This document shows, piece by piece, positions 1 to 10,740 of a DNA stretch of 64,000 nt. The notes under the pieces are model-generated. The model did not search any database. It saw only the letters and a program-made list of their open reading frames with translations, and was not told the origin of the DNA. The stretch covers positions 24,367,860 through 24,431,859 of the forward strand of contig NC_081412.1 in NCBI RefSeq assembly GCF_030272615.1. Direction: 5' to 3'. This stretch comes from Cryptomeria japonica. Its lineage: Eukaryota; Streptophyta; Pinopsida; Cupressales; Cupressaceae. Position numbers and translations under genes: made by a program. Each line of letters begins with the position of its first letter. Positions within the stretch are counted from its first letter, which is position 1.

Positions 1-1174
1 ATACCTCAACTGAATTGCCCAATATGATAGGCACAGGAACTCCATTTCCATGTCTGTGTCTGAATGCTTTCACATAAGCTGCCAACTGTCTTGTTACCTC
101 AAGTAACACTATTTTGTCTGTCGGATATCTCGGCAACATATAGGGGGGTGAAGGACATCCATGAACTCTAATATATGTAAATTTCTGGAATTGGATAAAC
201 CATGCACCGTACCTCTTCACCAACTCTTGTGCGTCCTGAGATAATCGGTTGTGAATCCCGCCTTGCAATATCCTAGTGATGTTCATCGTGAATGTATCAT
301 TGACTAACTTGTAGTTACTCCCTGGCGGATGATGCAAGTGAACATAAGAATCACAAACTCTGACCTCGCCGGGTCCTCTTCCAATCACTCCTCTGTGAGG
401 TAGTCCTGCATATTCAAAGCTCCTGATCAAGGCATATATGATGTATGAACTCATGTGGAAAGACTTAGTAGCCTTCAATCTCCTTAACTGTACGTCCAAG
501 CAATGGCTAATCATTCTAGCCCAATGGATTGTTCCTTTTCCCTGAACTATCACTTGGATGAAGTAGAACATCCACTTCTCAAAATAGAAGGCTTGAGGGG
601 CTCCTGTGACTCGGTTGAGTAGTGTTATCAAATCTCTGTACTCCTCCTGGAAGTCAATCCTATGTGGTGTGTTCGGAATCTTGCTCAGGCGAGGACGACT
701 CTTGAGTAACCAATTCTTGTTGATGATGCTTAGGCAAGTGTCTGGATCATCTTCGTACATGGACCTGGCTCCTTCTATGCTTTTATAAATCATATCTTTA
801 TGTTCTGGCAAGTGAAGAGCTTCACTGATAGCTTCCTCTGAAAGATAAGCAAAAGTGTCTCCTTCCTTGGACACTATCGATCTGGACTGTGGATCATAAT
901 GGCGAGCACACTCAATCATCAACTCATGGCACTGGATTGCTGGAGGGAAGCCGGCCGCCTTGATAATGCCACTTTCAATTATTCTTCTTGCGACAGGTGA
1001 TGGCTTGCCAATGTAGGGGACCTCTCGAAACTTCTTCACACTGAAGTTGCCCAAGTTGGTATCTCCAATGTTGCTCCACTTCGACACGATCTTGGTCTCC
1101 AATTCTTCGTTCTTCTGATCTTCCTTCATGAGAGCTGGGCGACTGGTGGATGCTCCCGCCTTCGGGGTCGCCAT
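1..1174 (-). CDS. Unknown plant protein, partial (exon 2, 3' end outside window)
   Basis: An uninterrupted frame of 391 codons runs from an ATG at 1174 to the left edge with no stop, the longest intact frame in the window. The product starts MATPKAGASTSR and is soluble-looking: no signal peptide or membrane segment. It is rich in aromatic and charged residues, with stretches such as IHWARMISHCLDVQLRRLK and YIIYALIRSFEYAGLP in the middle. That layout recalls the uncharacterised plant-transposon proteins that ride in Ty3/gypsy elements, but I cannot name a family with confidence. The start follows a good splice acceptor (AG at 1183-1184), so it is probably the first codon of exon 2 of a gene with a TATA box at 1648-1657. 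Intactness contrasts with every other coding relic here. It could be a host gene or the extra ORF of a young retroelement. Confidence 0.6.
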   Translation of the reverse strand, partial: MATPKAGASTSRPALMKEDQKNEELETKIVSKWSNIGDTNLGNFSVKKFREVPYIGKPSPVARRIIESGIIKAAGFPPAIQCHELMIECARHYDPQSRSIVSKEGDTFAYLSEEAISEALHLPEHKDMIYKSIEGARSMYEDDPDTCLSIINKNWLLKSRPRLSKIPNTPHRIDFQEEYRDLITLLNRVTGAPQAFYFEKWMFYFIQVIVQGKGTIHWARMISHCLDVQLRRLKATKSFHMSSYIIYALIRSFEYAGLPHRGVIGRGPGEVRVCDSYVHLHHPPGSNYKLVNDTFTMNITRILQGGIHNRLSQDAQELVKRYGAWFIQFQKFTYIRVHGCPSPPYMLPRYPTDKIVLLEVTRQLAAYVKAFRHRHGNGVPVPIILGNSVEV

Positions 1175-1182
1175 CGTAACAC

Positions 1183-1627
1183 CTACACAACATTTCATAA
1201 TAAGTAATAGATTTTGCAATGTATAAACATAGATTAGATTAGAGATTGAATTTAGGAAACTTCATGATAAGTCTTTGAGTTATCATTTCCTAAATTCGAT
1301 TGAGCTACAGGAAATTCAAAATTTCAAAATTCAAATTTAAGATATGACGATCAAGATTCAAAATTCAAGACAAGGGAAGACTTCGCCATACCTCACTTGA
1401 GAGCTAACTCTAAAAAGATGGGAAATTAGGAAATTCGCCTAGGCAAAATCGAAGTTTGAAGTTTTCAACATGATCCTCCTCTGGCAAAGGCGCCTCCTTA
1501 GTTAATTTCACCACCTTGAGGACAAATTCGCTCCACTTGCAATAAAATTCGCACTCCTCCTTGGATGGAATTTCGTACTTCTCCTTGTCTTCCAAATCGC
1601 ATATGAAAGGATGATAAAATGATGATT
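1183..1627 (-). other. Predicted leader exon (about 1627-1392) and intron (1391-1183)
   Basis: On the minus strand GTGAG|GTATGG at 1391 is a fair splice donor and TTGTGTAG ending at 1183 an acceptor, giving a 209-bp AT-rich intron just upstream of the ATG at 1174. The leader exon lies inside a 77-residue frame (1643-1410, start MISHFKSSFYHPF) that has coding-like composition. Its ATG lies only 5-15 bases from the TATA box, so it is probably not transcribed. Either the leader is untranslated or it is a relic of an N-terminal exon. Confidence 0.4.
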
Positions 1628-1647
1628 TAAAATGAGATATCACACCT

Positions 1648-1657
1648 CCTTTTATAG
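1648..1657 (-). promoter_or_regulatory. TATA box of the unknown gene
   Basis: The minus strand reads CTATAAAAGG here, a near-consensus plant TATA box. Transcription would be expected to begin about 25-30 bases downstream, near 1620-1627, feeding the leader exon and the reading frame that starts at 1174. Confidence 0.5.
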
Positions 1658-1739
1658 GCGCTTACCTCTTCAATCCCCATAGGCCGACTTTTGCAAATAA
1701 ATAAATTTTAAATAAAAAGAGGAGGCCGACTTTTACAAA

Positions 1740-1930
1740 ATATAGAAAATAAAACCCAAGCGCTCCAATTTTATTTATTAATAATTAATTAATTAATTAA
1801 ATGCCTTGTAATTAATTATTTCAATTTTTAAAAGGCAAAATTAATTAATTAAATGCCTTGTGCACACCCATTAAATGCAAATTTTAATTAAAAAATATCA
1901 AGGTTTATCGAAATTTAGCATTTAATGCGA
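1740..1930. repeat. AT-rich tract with direct repeat
   Basis: TAATTAATTAATTAAATGCCTTG-type blocks occur twice (near 1787-1809 and 1838-1861) in an AATTAATT-rich tract. Such tracts sit just inside the U3 end of the LTRs further along this window, so this may be an LTR edge. Confidence 0.4.
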
Positions 1931-1983
1931 TTTGAAAATGATGTTGGCGCCAAAACATGGGAGAATAATGGATATTAACCTTA

Positions 1984-3912
1984 TCGCTCTGGTCCCTGGG
2001 AGAGGGACAGGAGCGCTTTAGCATTTTGATCTTGATTTTCACACCTTTTACGTTCAAAGTCACTTCCCTTACGTCCAAATTGGCATCTTAATTGGGAACC
2101 TCGAGCTTGATCGATTCAATCTTTTGAATGAATGTCTCTCAAACCATTTTCGCCCTGGTCCCTTGGTGAGGGACAAGAGCGAACTTTACTTTTCTCCTTG
2201 ATCTTTGATCATTTTGGTTGCCAACTTACGTCACAAGGCAAGAAATAACTTCATCCATTCATTCTACGCATATTTAATTTGTTCTTTGCAAGGCAAATTT
2301 GATATTTGAGTGATTTTCGCCCTGGTCCCTTGGTGAGGGATAGGAGCGAACTTTGTATTTTAGCTCCAAATTGTCAACTTTTAACATTAACTCCTTGTTC
2401 ATCACCTTTCTAATGACATTTCGGACCTTGCATGACTTCGCCTTGCTATCGTTTTTTGAAGGAAATGACTAGTTTAATGAATATCGCCCTGGTCCTTGAC
2501 TGAAGGACAAGAGCGATTTTGCATCTTTGCTCAAGTTGATCACCTTTTGACGTTTGGTTCCTTGTCCATCATCCTTCCAAAGACATATTCAATCTTGTGA
2601 AACTTTGCCTTGGCGTGGTCTAGGAAGAAAAAGATTGATTTCATGAATATCGCCCTGGTCCTTAACTGAAGGACAGGAGCGATTTTTTGTTCATTGTGCT
2701 AATCCTTGATCATATCGACTTGCAATTGCCTTCGAAGTATAAAAATGGTGTTCCTTACTCCCTTTTGAATGTTTGAAATGGAAGTGGCATCTCAAAATTA
2801 GGCATACTTAGACATTTCGCTCCGGTCCCTTGGTGAGGGACAAGAGCGAACTTGACCATTTCCATCACTTTTCGCGGTCCTTGCAACTTGGTTTCTCTTC
2901 GAGGCGTTCCAAACATCATTGCCACCTTATATCTTGGCCTGGAGCGACTTAAACTTGGAGGGGAATATTAGATAACCTTGATTTCGCCCTGGTCCCTGAC
3001 TGAGGGACAGGAGCGAACTTTCATTTATAGGCTCATTCGTGCTTTGCCAACTTTCAAATTTGTCTTCAACGGGCTCATTACGCTCCCCTTCACTTATCTT
3101 TAACGTGGGCCTTGCTCCAACTTGGTGGGAAATTTGTTTTGAGAAGAAATCGCTCTGGTCCCTTGGAGAGGGACAGGAGCGAACTTGGCAAATATGGGCT
3201 TCATTTGGTGTCTTGCAAACTCTAAATGATCTTCAATAGATTCGTTATGCCTCCTTTCACTTGCCTCAAACTTAAAAACTCATTTCACTTTCGCCAAAAA
3301 CTTGTCTTGTGGAAGAATCGCTCTGGTCCCTGAGAGAGGGACGGGAGCTACCATTAAAATTCGCCCTGGTCCCTGGCTGAGGGACAGGAGCGATTTTGCT
3401 TCTAGGGCCAATTCTCTCCTTCGAGGTGCAATCAAATTATATTCAATGAATAAAATGTACCTCTCTTGTTATTTTCAAATCGTGAAATCGTTCAAATCTT
3501 TCAAGGACAAGGCAATTTTGGATTTCAAGCTCCGGTCCTTCAGTGAGGGACAGGAGCGATTTTTTGTCCTTGAGGGCAAAAGTTCAACTTTTTATTGCAA
3601 ACGACTCAATCCTGGCGCTCTATCATGTTGATTTCACCTTCCATTACGCCCTTGACGCTTCAATTTGATCCAAATAAGGTCAAAATGGTCTAAGTGAGTC
3701 ATTTCGCCCTGGTCCTTGACTGAAGGACAGGAGCAATTTGACCTTAAACTTTAAAAAACTTGCAAATTTTGAGATTAAAAATCTTCAAAACCTCCAATTC
3801 GCGTTCAACTGCATCTCCTGGCGACCCTGCACAAGACAAATGAAATAAATTAATAACCAGGATGCATAGAATATCATTTTCGCCCTGGTCCCTGACTGAG
3901 GGACAGGAGCGA
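1984..3912 (+). repeat. Tandem array of 13 hairpin motifs, about 167-bp period
   Basis: A 33-35 bp imperfect palindrome, typically TCGCCCTGGTCCCT, a 5-7 base loop and AGGGACAGGAGCGA, begins at 1984, 2149, 2316, 2484, 2650, 2816, 2983, 3150, 3318, 3361, 3528, 3703 and 3880. Steps are 165, 167, 168, 166, 166, 167, 167, 168, 43, 167, 175 and 177. The spacers are much more diverged but share pieces (TTGATC, CTTTTGA, CCTTGTCCATCA). In copies at 2484, 2650 and 3703 both arms changed together (GTCCTT with AAGGAC instead of GTCCCT with AGGGAC). The array lies upstream of the minus-strand gene at 1-1174. Confidence 0.9.
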
Positions 3913-4397
3913 TTTTGCTTCCACAGGCCAAAATATCAGGTTTTTAGGACCTTAGTTACTTCCCAAGCTAAAATTAGGTTATTTCCAATGCCTGGGATCA
4001 ATTATCAAAAATTTCCAAAATTTGGCCAAAATCACTCAAACAAAATTTCAAAATTCCATCATCAAAACTTAGGCAAAATTTTGGACTTGTATTCAAAATT
4101 CCGGCTGAACCTAGACAGACTTACCTGACCCCTTGACAAATTCACCTTACTTCAAAATTGCATCCTACGAGAGGAAGCTCAACAATCTTCAAAATTGGAC
4201 TGGATTCTGGCTTGAAAACATCAAAACGGAAACCCTAAGGCTTAACCCCAGTCCAGACGACTGACTCACTAACCCAAAACCCTAAAAGCAGAGAGAGAAA
4301 CAGGCAAAACCGAGCAAAAAGAGGGGGTCCCCATTTAAATGGGGCGATGTGTGAAATGGTCACAACAAAACCCTAACAGCTTGTAATTAAAGATCTC
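3913..4397. other. No gene seen; one 16-bp palindrome
   Basis: Noncoding by eye. A perfect palindrome CCCCATTTAAATGGGG lies near 4328-4343 next to a purine-rich run. An 88-residue open frame here translates the last hairpin motif and is not credible as a gene. Confidence 0.4.
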
Positions 4398-4433
4398 AAC
4401 CACTTTTCAACTACTCCCACTACAAGACAAAAT
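4398..4433 (+). repeat. 36-bp direct repeat abutting copia element (left copy)
   Basis: These 36 bases (starting AACCACTTTTCAACTACTCC) recur exactly at 8716-8751. The left copy ends precisely where the inferred copia LTR begins; the right copy follows the point where the copia reverse transcriptase breaks off. Confidence 0.85.
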
Positions 4434-4713
4434 TATTAGAATATTTAATTATATTTTAGTCACCTATATTTAGTTCCTTGTTTAATGGTCATTTAGCTTT
4501 TTAGTTAATTAGCTTTTAAGCTTTATTTAGCATTTAACTTTTTCTTTTTTATTAATTAGCTTTTAAGCTTAATTTAGCGTTTAGCTCTTTAATATTTTAA
4601 TTTAACGTTATGTTCTAATTAGAGAACATCGTCTTGTAACCTCTATATATACATGTGTATATCGTTCAATGTAATCGTCCGAATATTGAATCATTCATTC
4701 AATTTATTTTTCA
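4434..4713 (+). repeat. 5' LTR of copia A
   Basis: The right border is fixed by TCA directly before the primer-binding site at 4714. The left border is inferred from TATTAGAATATTTA, a likely decayed TGTTAG start. An LTR of about 280 bp is short but normal for copia. CTATATATAC near 4642-4651 is a TATA-like box. No 3' LTR exists for comparison. Confidence 0.65.
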
Positions 4714-4725
4714 TGGTATCAGAGC
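4714..4725 (+). other. Primer-binding site, initiator tRNA-Met type
   Basis: TGGTATCAGAGC is complementary to the 3' end of plant initiator methionine tRNA, the standard primer for Ty1/copia elements. It follows the LTR directly. Confidence 0.9.
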
Positions 4726-5527
4726 GGATTGATGGGATTCTTTAAAGTTTGGCGAATTTTTTAATAAAAATTCATGGCCTTTTTTCTAGAATATTTTCTA
4801 GATTTTTTTTTATTGTTTTTTTATTAAAAAACAATTTTGCTTTTTTGAAGGCTTTTTGAGGGTTTTGTGGTTTTCTGGTTCATGGGCAAATTTCTTTGTG
4901 CTGGGCAGCAATTCATGTTTTTTTGGGGGGTTCTAGAGATTTTCAGGCCTGCAACCTGGAAGTTTTTTTTGCAGATTGAAAAATTTCCTAGGGTTTATGC
5001 AATTTTCGACTAGGGTTTTGACCCTTCAGTTCAAGTCAAAATTTTATTCTGGTTGTAGATTCTTGGTGGGTTTTTCGAGACCTCAACCGGGTCATCGTCA
5101 TATTTTTATGGGTGCATTGTTTTCCGTGCCTCAATTTTTGAGCCGTTGGATTTGCATTCTGATTTCAGATTCTTGGTGGGTTTTTCGAGAACTTTTTTGA
5201 GTTGGTCTTGGATTTTTATGGGTGCCTCGTTTTCCATGCCTCAAATTTTGTGCCACAAATTTGCCTTGGAATTTAAAAACAGTTTGCAATTTCTGCTATT
5301 TTTGTGGACATTGGGATTTTTGCTGTTTTTTGGGCACCGTTTATGTTGTCTTAAGTGCAAAAAAAATTTATTTTTGGGTCGAAATCCGTGCATTGGAATT
5401 CGTGCCAGAATTCTCCTCCAAGGTTTCAGATTTTTTGTGCAGCTACTTCTATTTTGATTATTTTTAAATCAGATTCTTCTGTCTCTTGCTTTCACTCAAT
5501 TGACCTTGATCAACCTCGATTTCCGTG
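4726..5527 (+). other. Copia A untranslated leader with internal duplication
   Basis: A T-rich leader of 800 bp. GATTCTTGGTGGGTTTTTCG occurs at about 5059 and again at about 5167, and ATTTTTATGGGTGC at about 5102 and 5213, showing a tandem duplication of roughly 108-112 bp. Open frames here (74-103 residues) are mutually overlapping and low in complexity, so I do not call them genes. Confidence 0.7.
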
Positions 5528-6331
5528 ATGGCATCATTAACCAACATCAAGTTGGAACACAATCAGAAGTTCAATGGCCGCAACTACAACACCTGGAAAC
5601 AACGTATCCTTACCATCTTTGAGTATCGTTGCCTTGATCAGCTTGTTTTGGGCAAGGAATCTCGTCCTACAACAGTAGGTGATGATCAAGACAAACATGA
5701 TGTGAAGAATCGAGAGGCTGTCACGCTTATCAAACTCTCCGTCACAGATGATCAACTCCCACAAGTGCCTTCAAATAAAATAGCAAAAGAGATCTGGGAT
5801 CTTTTGAAGTATCTTCATGAAACATCCGACAAGAGACGAGCTTTCTTTCTGAAGAATATGTTGTTTTCTATCATGATGGATGAGAAGTCATCTATCCAGA
5901 CACATCTTACGAAGATCAAGGACATCCGTGATCAGTTAAAAGCTATAGGCCGAACCATGGTGGAAGAGGATATGGTAGTGATCACTCTGAAAAGCCTTCG
6001 CAGATCCTACGAGCATTTCATTGATACGCTCAATATCTCTTGTACTAGTGTTGATTTGAAGTTTCCTTATCTTTGCAACAAGCTGCTACAGCAGGATCGA
6101 TGGAAGCAACAATTTGGAAGCAGCGCTAGTTCATCCACTGAACAGACTTTCATAGCCTCGGCTTCGCATAAGTACAAGGGTAAAGCTCCATCCTTCCAGC
6201 AGAAAGGACAAGGTCAAGGTCAACCTCAGCAGTCTTCCAAAAAGAAGAGCTTACAGTGTTCCTACTATCATATATATGGCCATTTGGTGAAAGATTGCCG
6301 GAAATTGATAGCATCCCACCAATCCAAATAG
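5528..6331 (+). pseudogene. Copia A gag
   Basis: An open frame of 267 codons from the ATG at 5528 (MASLTNIKLEH). It carries the copia Gag core, with FNGRNYNTWKQRI near residue 15-30, and a C-terminal zinc knuckle near residue 240-255. The knuckle reads CSYYHIYGHLVKDC: the second cysteine of CX2CX4HX4C is a tyrosine, so zinc binding is probably lost. A TAG at 6329-6331 separates it from the protease region. Gag would form the virus-like particle that packages the element RNA. Confidence 0.85.
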
Positions 6332-8690
6332 GGAGGGTCCAAGCAAAAAGCCAATTCTGCCATGCATCCTGATCAGAAGGAGTTTGCCTTCTTGCGTTCA
6401 TGGCCCAAACCTCCTCTGATGATGTTCAATCATCAGCTTGGTACATTGACTCTGGAGCCTCTCAGCATTTCACACATCGTCGGGATTGGTTTACAAAGTA
6501 CATGCCTTTCACTGATTCAGTGATCTTTGGTGGAGGCGAAGAGTATACTGTTGTCGGCAAGGGCAACATTCAGATTTCATCTGGTAGGAGGGATTTAATA
6601 TTCCTCAATGTATACTTTGTACCTAGTATGAAGCTCAATCTATTGTCAGTCAGTTAGATTATGCAACATTCACCACAACTGGATGTCGTCTTCGGGTTGC
6701 ACAAGTGCAACATTGTTGACAAGGAGACTCGCACTACAATTGCAGTTGGTATTGAAGATCATGGTCTATATAGACTTGTTGGCTCTACTGGTTCTCAGGA
6801 GCTTGCCATGGCAGCTAGGAGTACTTTCATCAGCACTCTTTGGCATCAACACTATGGGCATCTCAATGTCCACTATCTCTCTCAATTGGTTCGAGAGGAT
6901 CTAGTCGTAGGATTACTTGAGATTCAAACTCAAAATCATGGAGTTTGCGGAGAGCATCCAAGGTCTTGCAGCTCGTTCATGCAGACATTTGTGGTCCCAT
7001 GAACACTCCATCCGTCACTGGATGCAGGTATTTTCTATTATTTGTTGATGATTTCAGCAGACGCATGTGGGTTTATTTTCTTAAGCAAAAATCAGAGGTG
7101 TTCACCATGTTTCAAACATTCAAGGCCTTAGTGGAAAAAGAGTCTAGCTGTCAAATAGTCACTCTTCGGTCTGACAATGGAGGGGAATTTTGTTCTAGAG
7201 AGTTCACCAACTTTGTGCATCACATGGCATTAAGCATCAGCTTACCACACCTTACACCCCACAGCAGAACCGTGTTGTTGAGCGCAGGAACCGTACAGTC
7301 ACTAAGATGGCTCGGTATATGTTGGAGCATAGAAATGTTCCAAAACACTTTTGGGCGTAAGCGGTCTTCACTGCAATCTACCTTCTAAACCAGTCTCCCA
7401 CAAAGGTCGTTAAGAAGATGACTCCAGAGGAAGCTTGGTCTCGCAGGAAGCCCAAAATCAGTCATTTGAAAGTTTTTGGCTCTACAGCTTATGTTTGGAT
7501 TCCAAATGCCACGCGCACCAAACTGGATCCAAAGAGTCAGAAATTGATGTTCATCGGCTACAGTGACAACCACAAGGCATATCGGTTGGTTGATATAGAC
7601 ACTAATCACCTCATATTCAATCGAGATGTAATATTTGATGAAGAAAGAGGGCCTTTTCAGCCTTCCTCTCCTGATTTGAGCATTGAGGATCACCCTCCAA
7701 AGGCTGTAAGTATGGGTGTTTGTCTTCCCTTAGCTCCACCTGATGGGAGGGATTTAGTTGACTCTGAAGTTGTGGGGTCTCCCAGGCATGACATTGCACC
7801 CCCTGACTTTCCTCAAGATCTTCTCAATCCAAATCCAAAGGAGCTTGCTCCAGATATTCCAGGTAATCTTCATCCTACAACAGATGTTGGTACTTCTACT
7901 CTCTGGCCTAAGTGGTGGGCCAAGACCATTGGTGATCTTCATGATGATGAGCTCATTGAGGGTAGATCCATTAGAGGTAAGAGCTAGCAACACAATTAAT
8001 TTTGCTCTTATGGCCAACATTCATAGTATTTATGAGCCTCAAACATATACAGAGGCTAAAGGTGTACCTGAATGGGAAAAGGCTATGGCAGTGGAGCAAC
8101 ATAGTCTTCTGAAAAACAACACTTGGGTATTGTCCGATCTTCCTCCAAGAAAGAAGCCCATTGGCTGCAAATGGGTGTTTAAAGTCAAGCATAAAGCTGA
8201 TGGAAGTCTTGATAAGTACAAGGCTCAGTTGGTGGCAAAAGGGTTTTTACAAAAGGAGGGCATCGACTATGAGGAGACATTTGCTCCCACAACCAAGATG
8301 AGCCATTAGGCTTGTCCTCACTCTCTCAGCTCAATTTGGATGGAAAGTCCATCAAATGGACGTCAAGAGTGCCTTTCTCAATGGTGATTTGCAGGAAGAA
8401 GTCTAAATGACGCAGCCTCCAAGTTTCAAGGTTGCTGGTAAGGAACACCAGGTATGTAGACTAGTCAAAGCACTCTATGGCCTCAAACAAGCTCCTTGTG
8501 CATGGTACAAGTACTTGATTGATCAAGGCTTTCAGAGGAGTCCTTCAGATCCCAATTTGTATGTCAAACATACTAGTGATGATATTCTATTTCTAGTAGT
8601 CTATGTTGATGATCTCATCATTACTGGCAATGCAGCACATCTGATCATGCAGGTCAAACAAAATTTGTGTCAACATTTTGATATTAACTC
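6332..8690 (+). pseudogene. Copia A pol (protease, integrase, partial reverse transcriptase)
   Basis: Protease is seen at about 6400-6657 (WYIDSGASQHFTH, catalytic DSG), followed by a TAG. The pre-integrase zinc region has LWHQHYGHL near 6840. Integrase has HADICGP and LRSDNGGEF in one frame (6945-7240), then shifts frame before QQNRVVERRNR. The IN C-terminus lies at 7418-7980. Reverse transcriptase begins near 8000 (WVFKVKHKADG), shifts frame near 8305, has a TAG at 8404-8406, and reaches TATGTTGATGAT (YVDD) at 8602-8613 before ending at about 8690. At least four frame breaks and several stops make it nonfunctional. Confidence 0.9.
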
Positions 8691-8692
8691 TG

Positions 8693-8796
8693 ACACAATG
8701 ACAGCCTGGCAAAATAACCACTTTTCAACTACTCCCACTACAAGACAAAATGACAACCTGGCAAAATAACAACTTTTGTCACAAAAGACAAAATAA
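8693..8796 (+). repeat. Two 52-bp tandem units, including right copy of the 36-bp repeat
   Basis: GACACAATGACAGCCTGGC at 8693 and GACAAAATGACAACCTGGC at 8745 start two similar units. Between them lies the exact 36-bp copy (8716-8751) of the sequence just left of copia A. The block sits at the truncation junction of the element. Confidence 0.75.
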
Positions 8797-9559
8797 GCAG
8801 TTGGATAAATAGCTACCTTTTGGCTTTTCTTGTATTGTATTGAATTAGGCCTTAAAGTTGTCATTTTACAATTCATGCCATCTCCAGCTATTCCTTCTAT
8901 ATTTTTATATGTTTCCTGTAGCAACCTCTGTAGTCTATCACTCTCTCCCAGAATTCTGGAAATGGCATCATTTGGCCTTTTGCACTGTGGTAGTGATATT
9001 GTCATTGGCTTGCGGCACGTTCTTCATTGCCACAGCTCTGCTGATAATTTGAACCTATTTTCCCATTTGGTTTTAATTAATCCTCTAACACACCTAGAAA
9101 CAACATTCTGAGGTACTCGAATGATTAGCTCCCTCAGGTGATCCATCAAGTTACTTTGTCTCCAAGATTCTCTTTTGGAAACTGCTCCTTGTTGTGATCA
9201 TAACTTCAACCTCTACACTGGATTCTCCATCTTTTGGCTCCATTGGTGGTATCTATCTCTTTAATCTTTTTTATTCCTTTTGGTGTCATTTATGCTGCAT
9301 AGACAGGCTTTTAAGGATTTCTTGGGGTTAGTATTGTTATGCATCCTTCACTTAATCAGATTCATTTCGCTCATTATGGAATTAAATCCTTTGCCCATCC
9401 AAGGATTCATCTACTCATACAGCCTATCCTGTCCCACCTTGAGGGAGTTTGGACTTCGGAGAGTCGTTGTCTTGACATGTTTTTAGGAATTGGTTGTTGT
9501 GTGCCACTTGGATCTAAGACATGCTCTAGGATCTTCATGCTGATTTAGATCACAACTTG
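8797..9559. other. No gene seen
   Basis: T-rich noncoding sequence. Overlapping short frames (93, 64, 68 and 69 residues) have no recognisable domain and no codon-like pattern. Confidence 0.4.
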
Positions 9560-10740
9560 GAATTTGAGAGTATGGCCATGAAAATTTGGAACCAATCTGC
9601 AAATTCGGTGGTAGGAGACAAACAAGGAACAACCATAGACTCGGCTCTTGGAAGGATTATAGGATTTTCTACCTTAAAATTGGGATTTAGGGAAGAGAAA
9701 TGAAAACTTTGGCATGAAATTCGGGGTTAGGAATATATTTAGGAATTCCTGAAATCCTTCCTACAGCCGAGCCTGGTTCCTAAGCTGTGAACTTTGGTGT
9801 TAGGAAGATAATTAGGAACTTGGTGAAAAACTCGGTCGGACCTAGGAACAATTCTGGAATTTAGGCTTTTGAATAAGTTTGGACATTTCAATCATCCCTC
9901 CTTTAGCTGAGTTTAAGTCTGATTCTGCAATTTGCTCAATGATGTTTCAACTCATCAGTAATCTTCATGATCTTCAATCCCCCAAGTCCTTCTTTGAACC
10001 AAGTTTGGTCTCTTTTGCATAGTGAAAATCAGAGAACTAAAACCTTGGAATTGTATTTAGAGTTCTACATTCAAGACAAACTCGGACTAAGGACAATGGT
10101 TTTGCTACAAATTCAGATCAGACCCTTTGACTCAGATTTGGAAGCTAGGGTTAAGAGGGACCTTTGGGATGAACATGCTAATCTTGACTTGCAAAATTGG
10201 GTTGAGTAGGTATTCCGGAAACTCGGGTTAAGGAGAAATTTTAGGAACATCGTGCCTTGAAATGCACAAGTCCTTAAATTTGAACTTAAGACAAACTTTG
10301 GAAACTCGCTTTCAAAACTCGATCTTAGGAATGTCTTTAAAATTATTGACTTAATCCTCATTCTAAAGCAATCACCGAATTTGGGGAGTTTTGGGTGAAA
10401 GTTCGGTGTTTGGAAGGTTTTTGGGAATAAAGCCTTTATTCCTACCTTTAATGCAACCACCAAATTTTGGAGAAAAACTCTGAATCTAGGCTGAAACTCG
10501 ATACATGGAAAGGTTTTGGGATTAAGGCTTAATCCTAATTTGTGTGTTATCACCGAGCTTGGAGATAAACATTGACTTAGCAGAAATTTGGAATTACTAA
10601 AGTTCTTCCCAATACCGAGTTTGGGGAGATCATGGGGCAAAAGTCGGTGCTAGGACAGGTTTTAGGAACTAGGCCTTGTTCCCACTTAGAGTGCAAACAC
10701 CAAGTTTGAAGGAAAACTCCCAAAGCCTACGAGCTGGCCA
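9560..10740 (+). repeat. Degenerate tandem repeat with palindromic cores
   Basis: Units are clearest from 10374 on, each starting ACCGA or ACCAA followed by a GTTTGGGGA-like block: 10374, 10459, 10552, 10614 and 10699 (steps 85, 93, 62, 85). Units then carry TCGGTG, TAGGAAGGTTTT-like stretches. Three of them hold a palindrome at the same relative place but with different sequence: GGAATAAAGCCTTTATTCC (10424-10442), GGATTAAGGCTTAATCC (10519-10535) and GGAACTAGGCCTTGTTCC (10665-10682, one mismatch). Older copies of the TCGG/TTAGGAA pattern extend back to about 9590, including AGGAATTCCT at 9741. Confidence 0.75.

Larger units (their letters stand above)
4434..8690 (+). mobile_element. Truncated Ty1/copia retrotransposon A
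   Basis: Order on the plus strand is LTR, primer-binding site, leader, gag, protease, integrase, reverse transcriptase, which is the Ty1/copia order. The element stops inside reverse transcriptase, about 25 codons after the YVDD box, so RNase H and the 3' LTR are missing. Coding parts carry several stops and frameshifts, so it is dead. The first LTR bases read TATTAG where TGTTAG would be expected. Confidence 0.9.

Noticed and set aside
1984-3912. Evenly spaced repeats resembling a CRISPR array
   Set aside because: Spacing is about 167 bp, spacers are related to each other, the repeats are hairpins in plant DNA, and no cas genes are present.
4398-4433. 36-bp repeat as a target-site duplication of copia A
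   Set aside because: Copia integrase makes about 5-bp duplications; the repeat is better explained by tandem units or repair.
5537-5764. Minus-strand frames within copia gag
   Set aside because: Shadows of the plus-strand gag reading frame.
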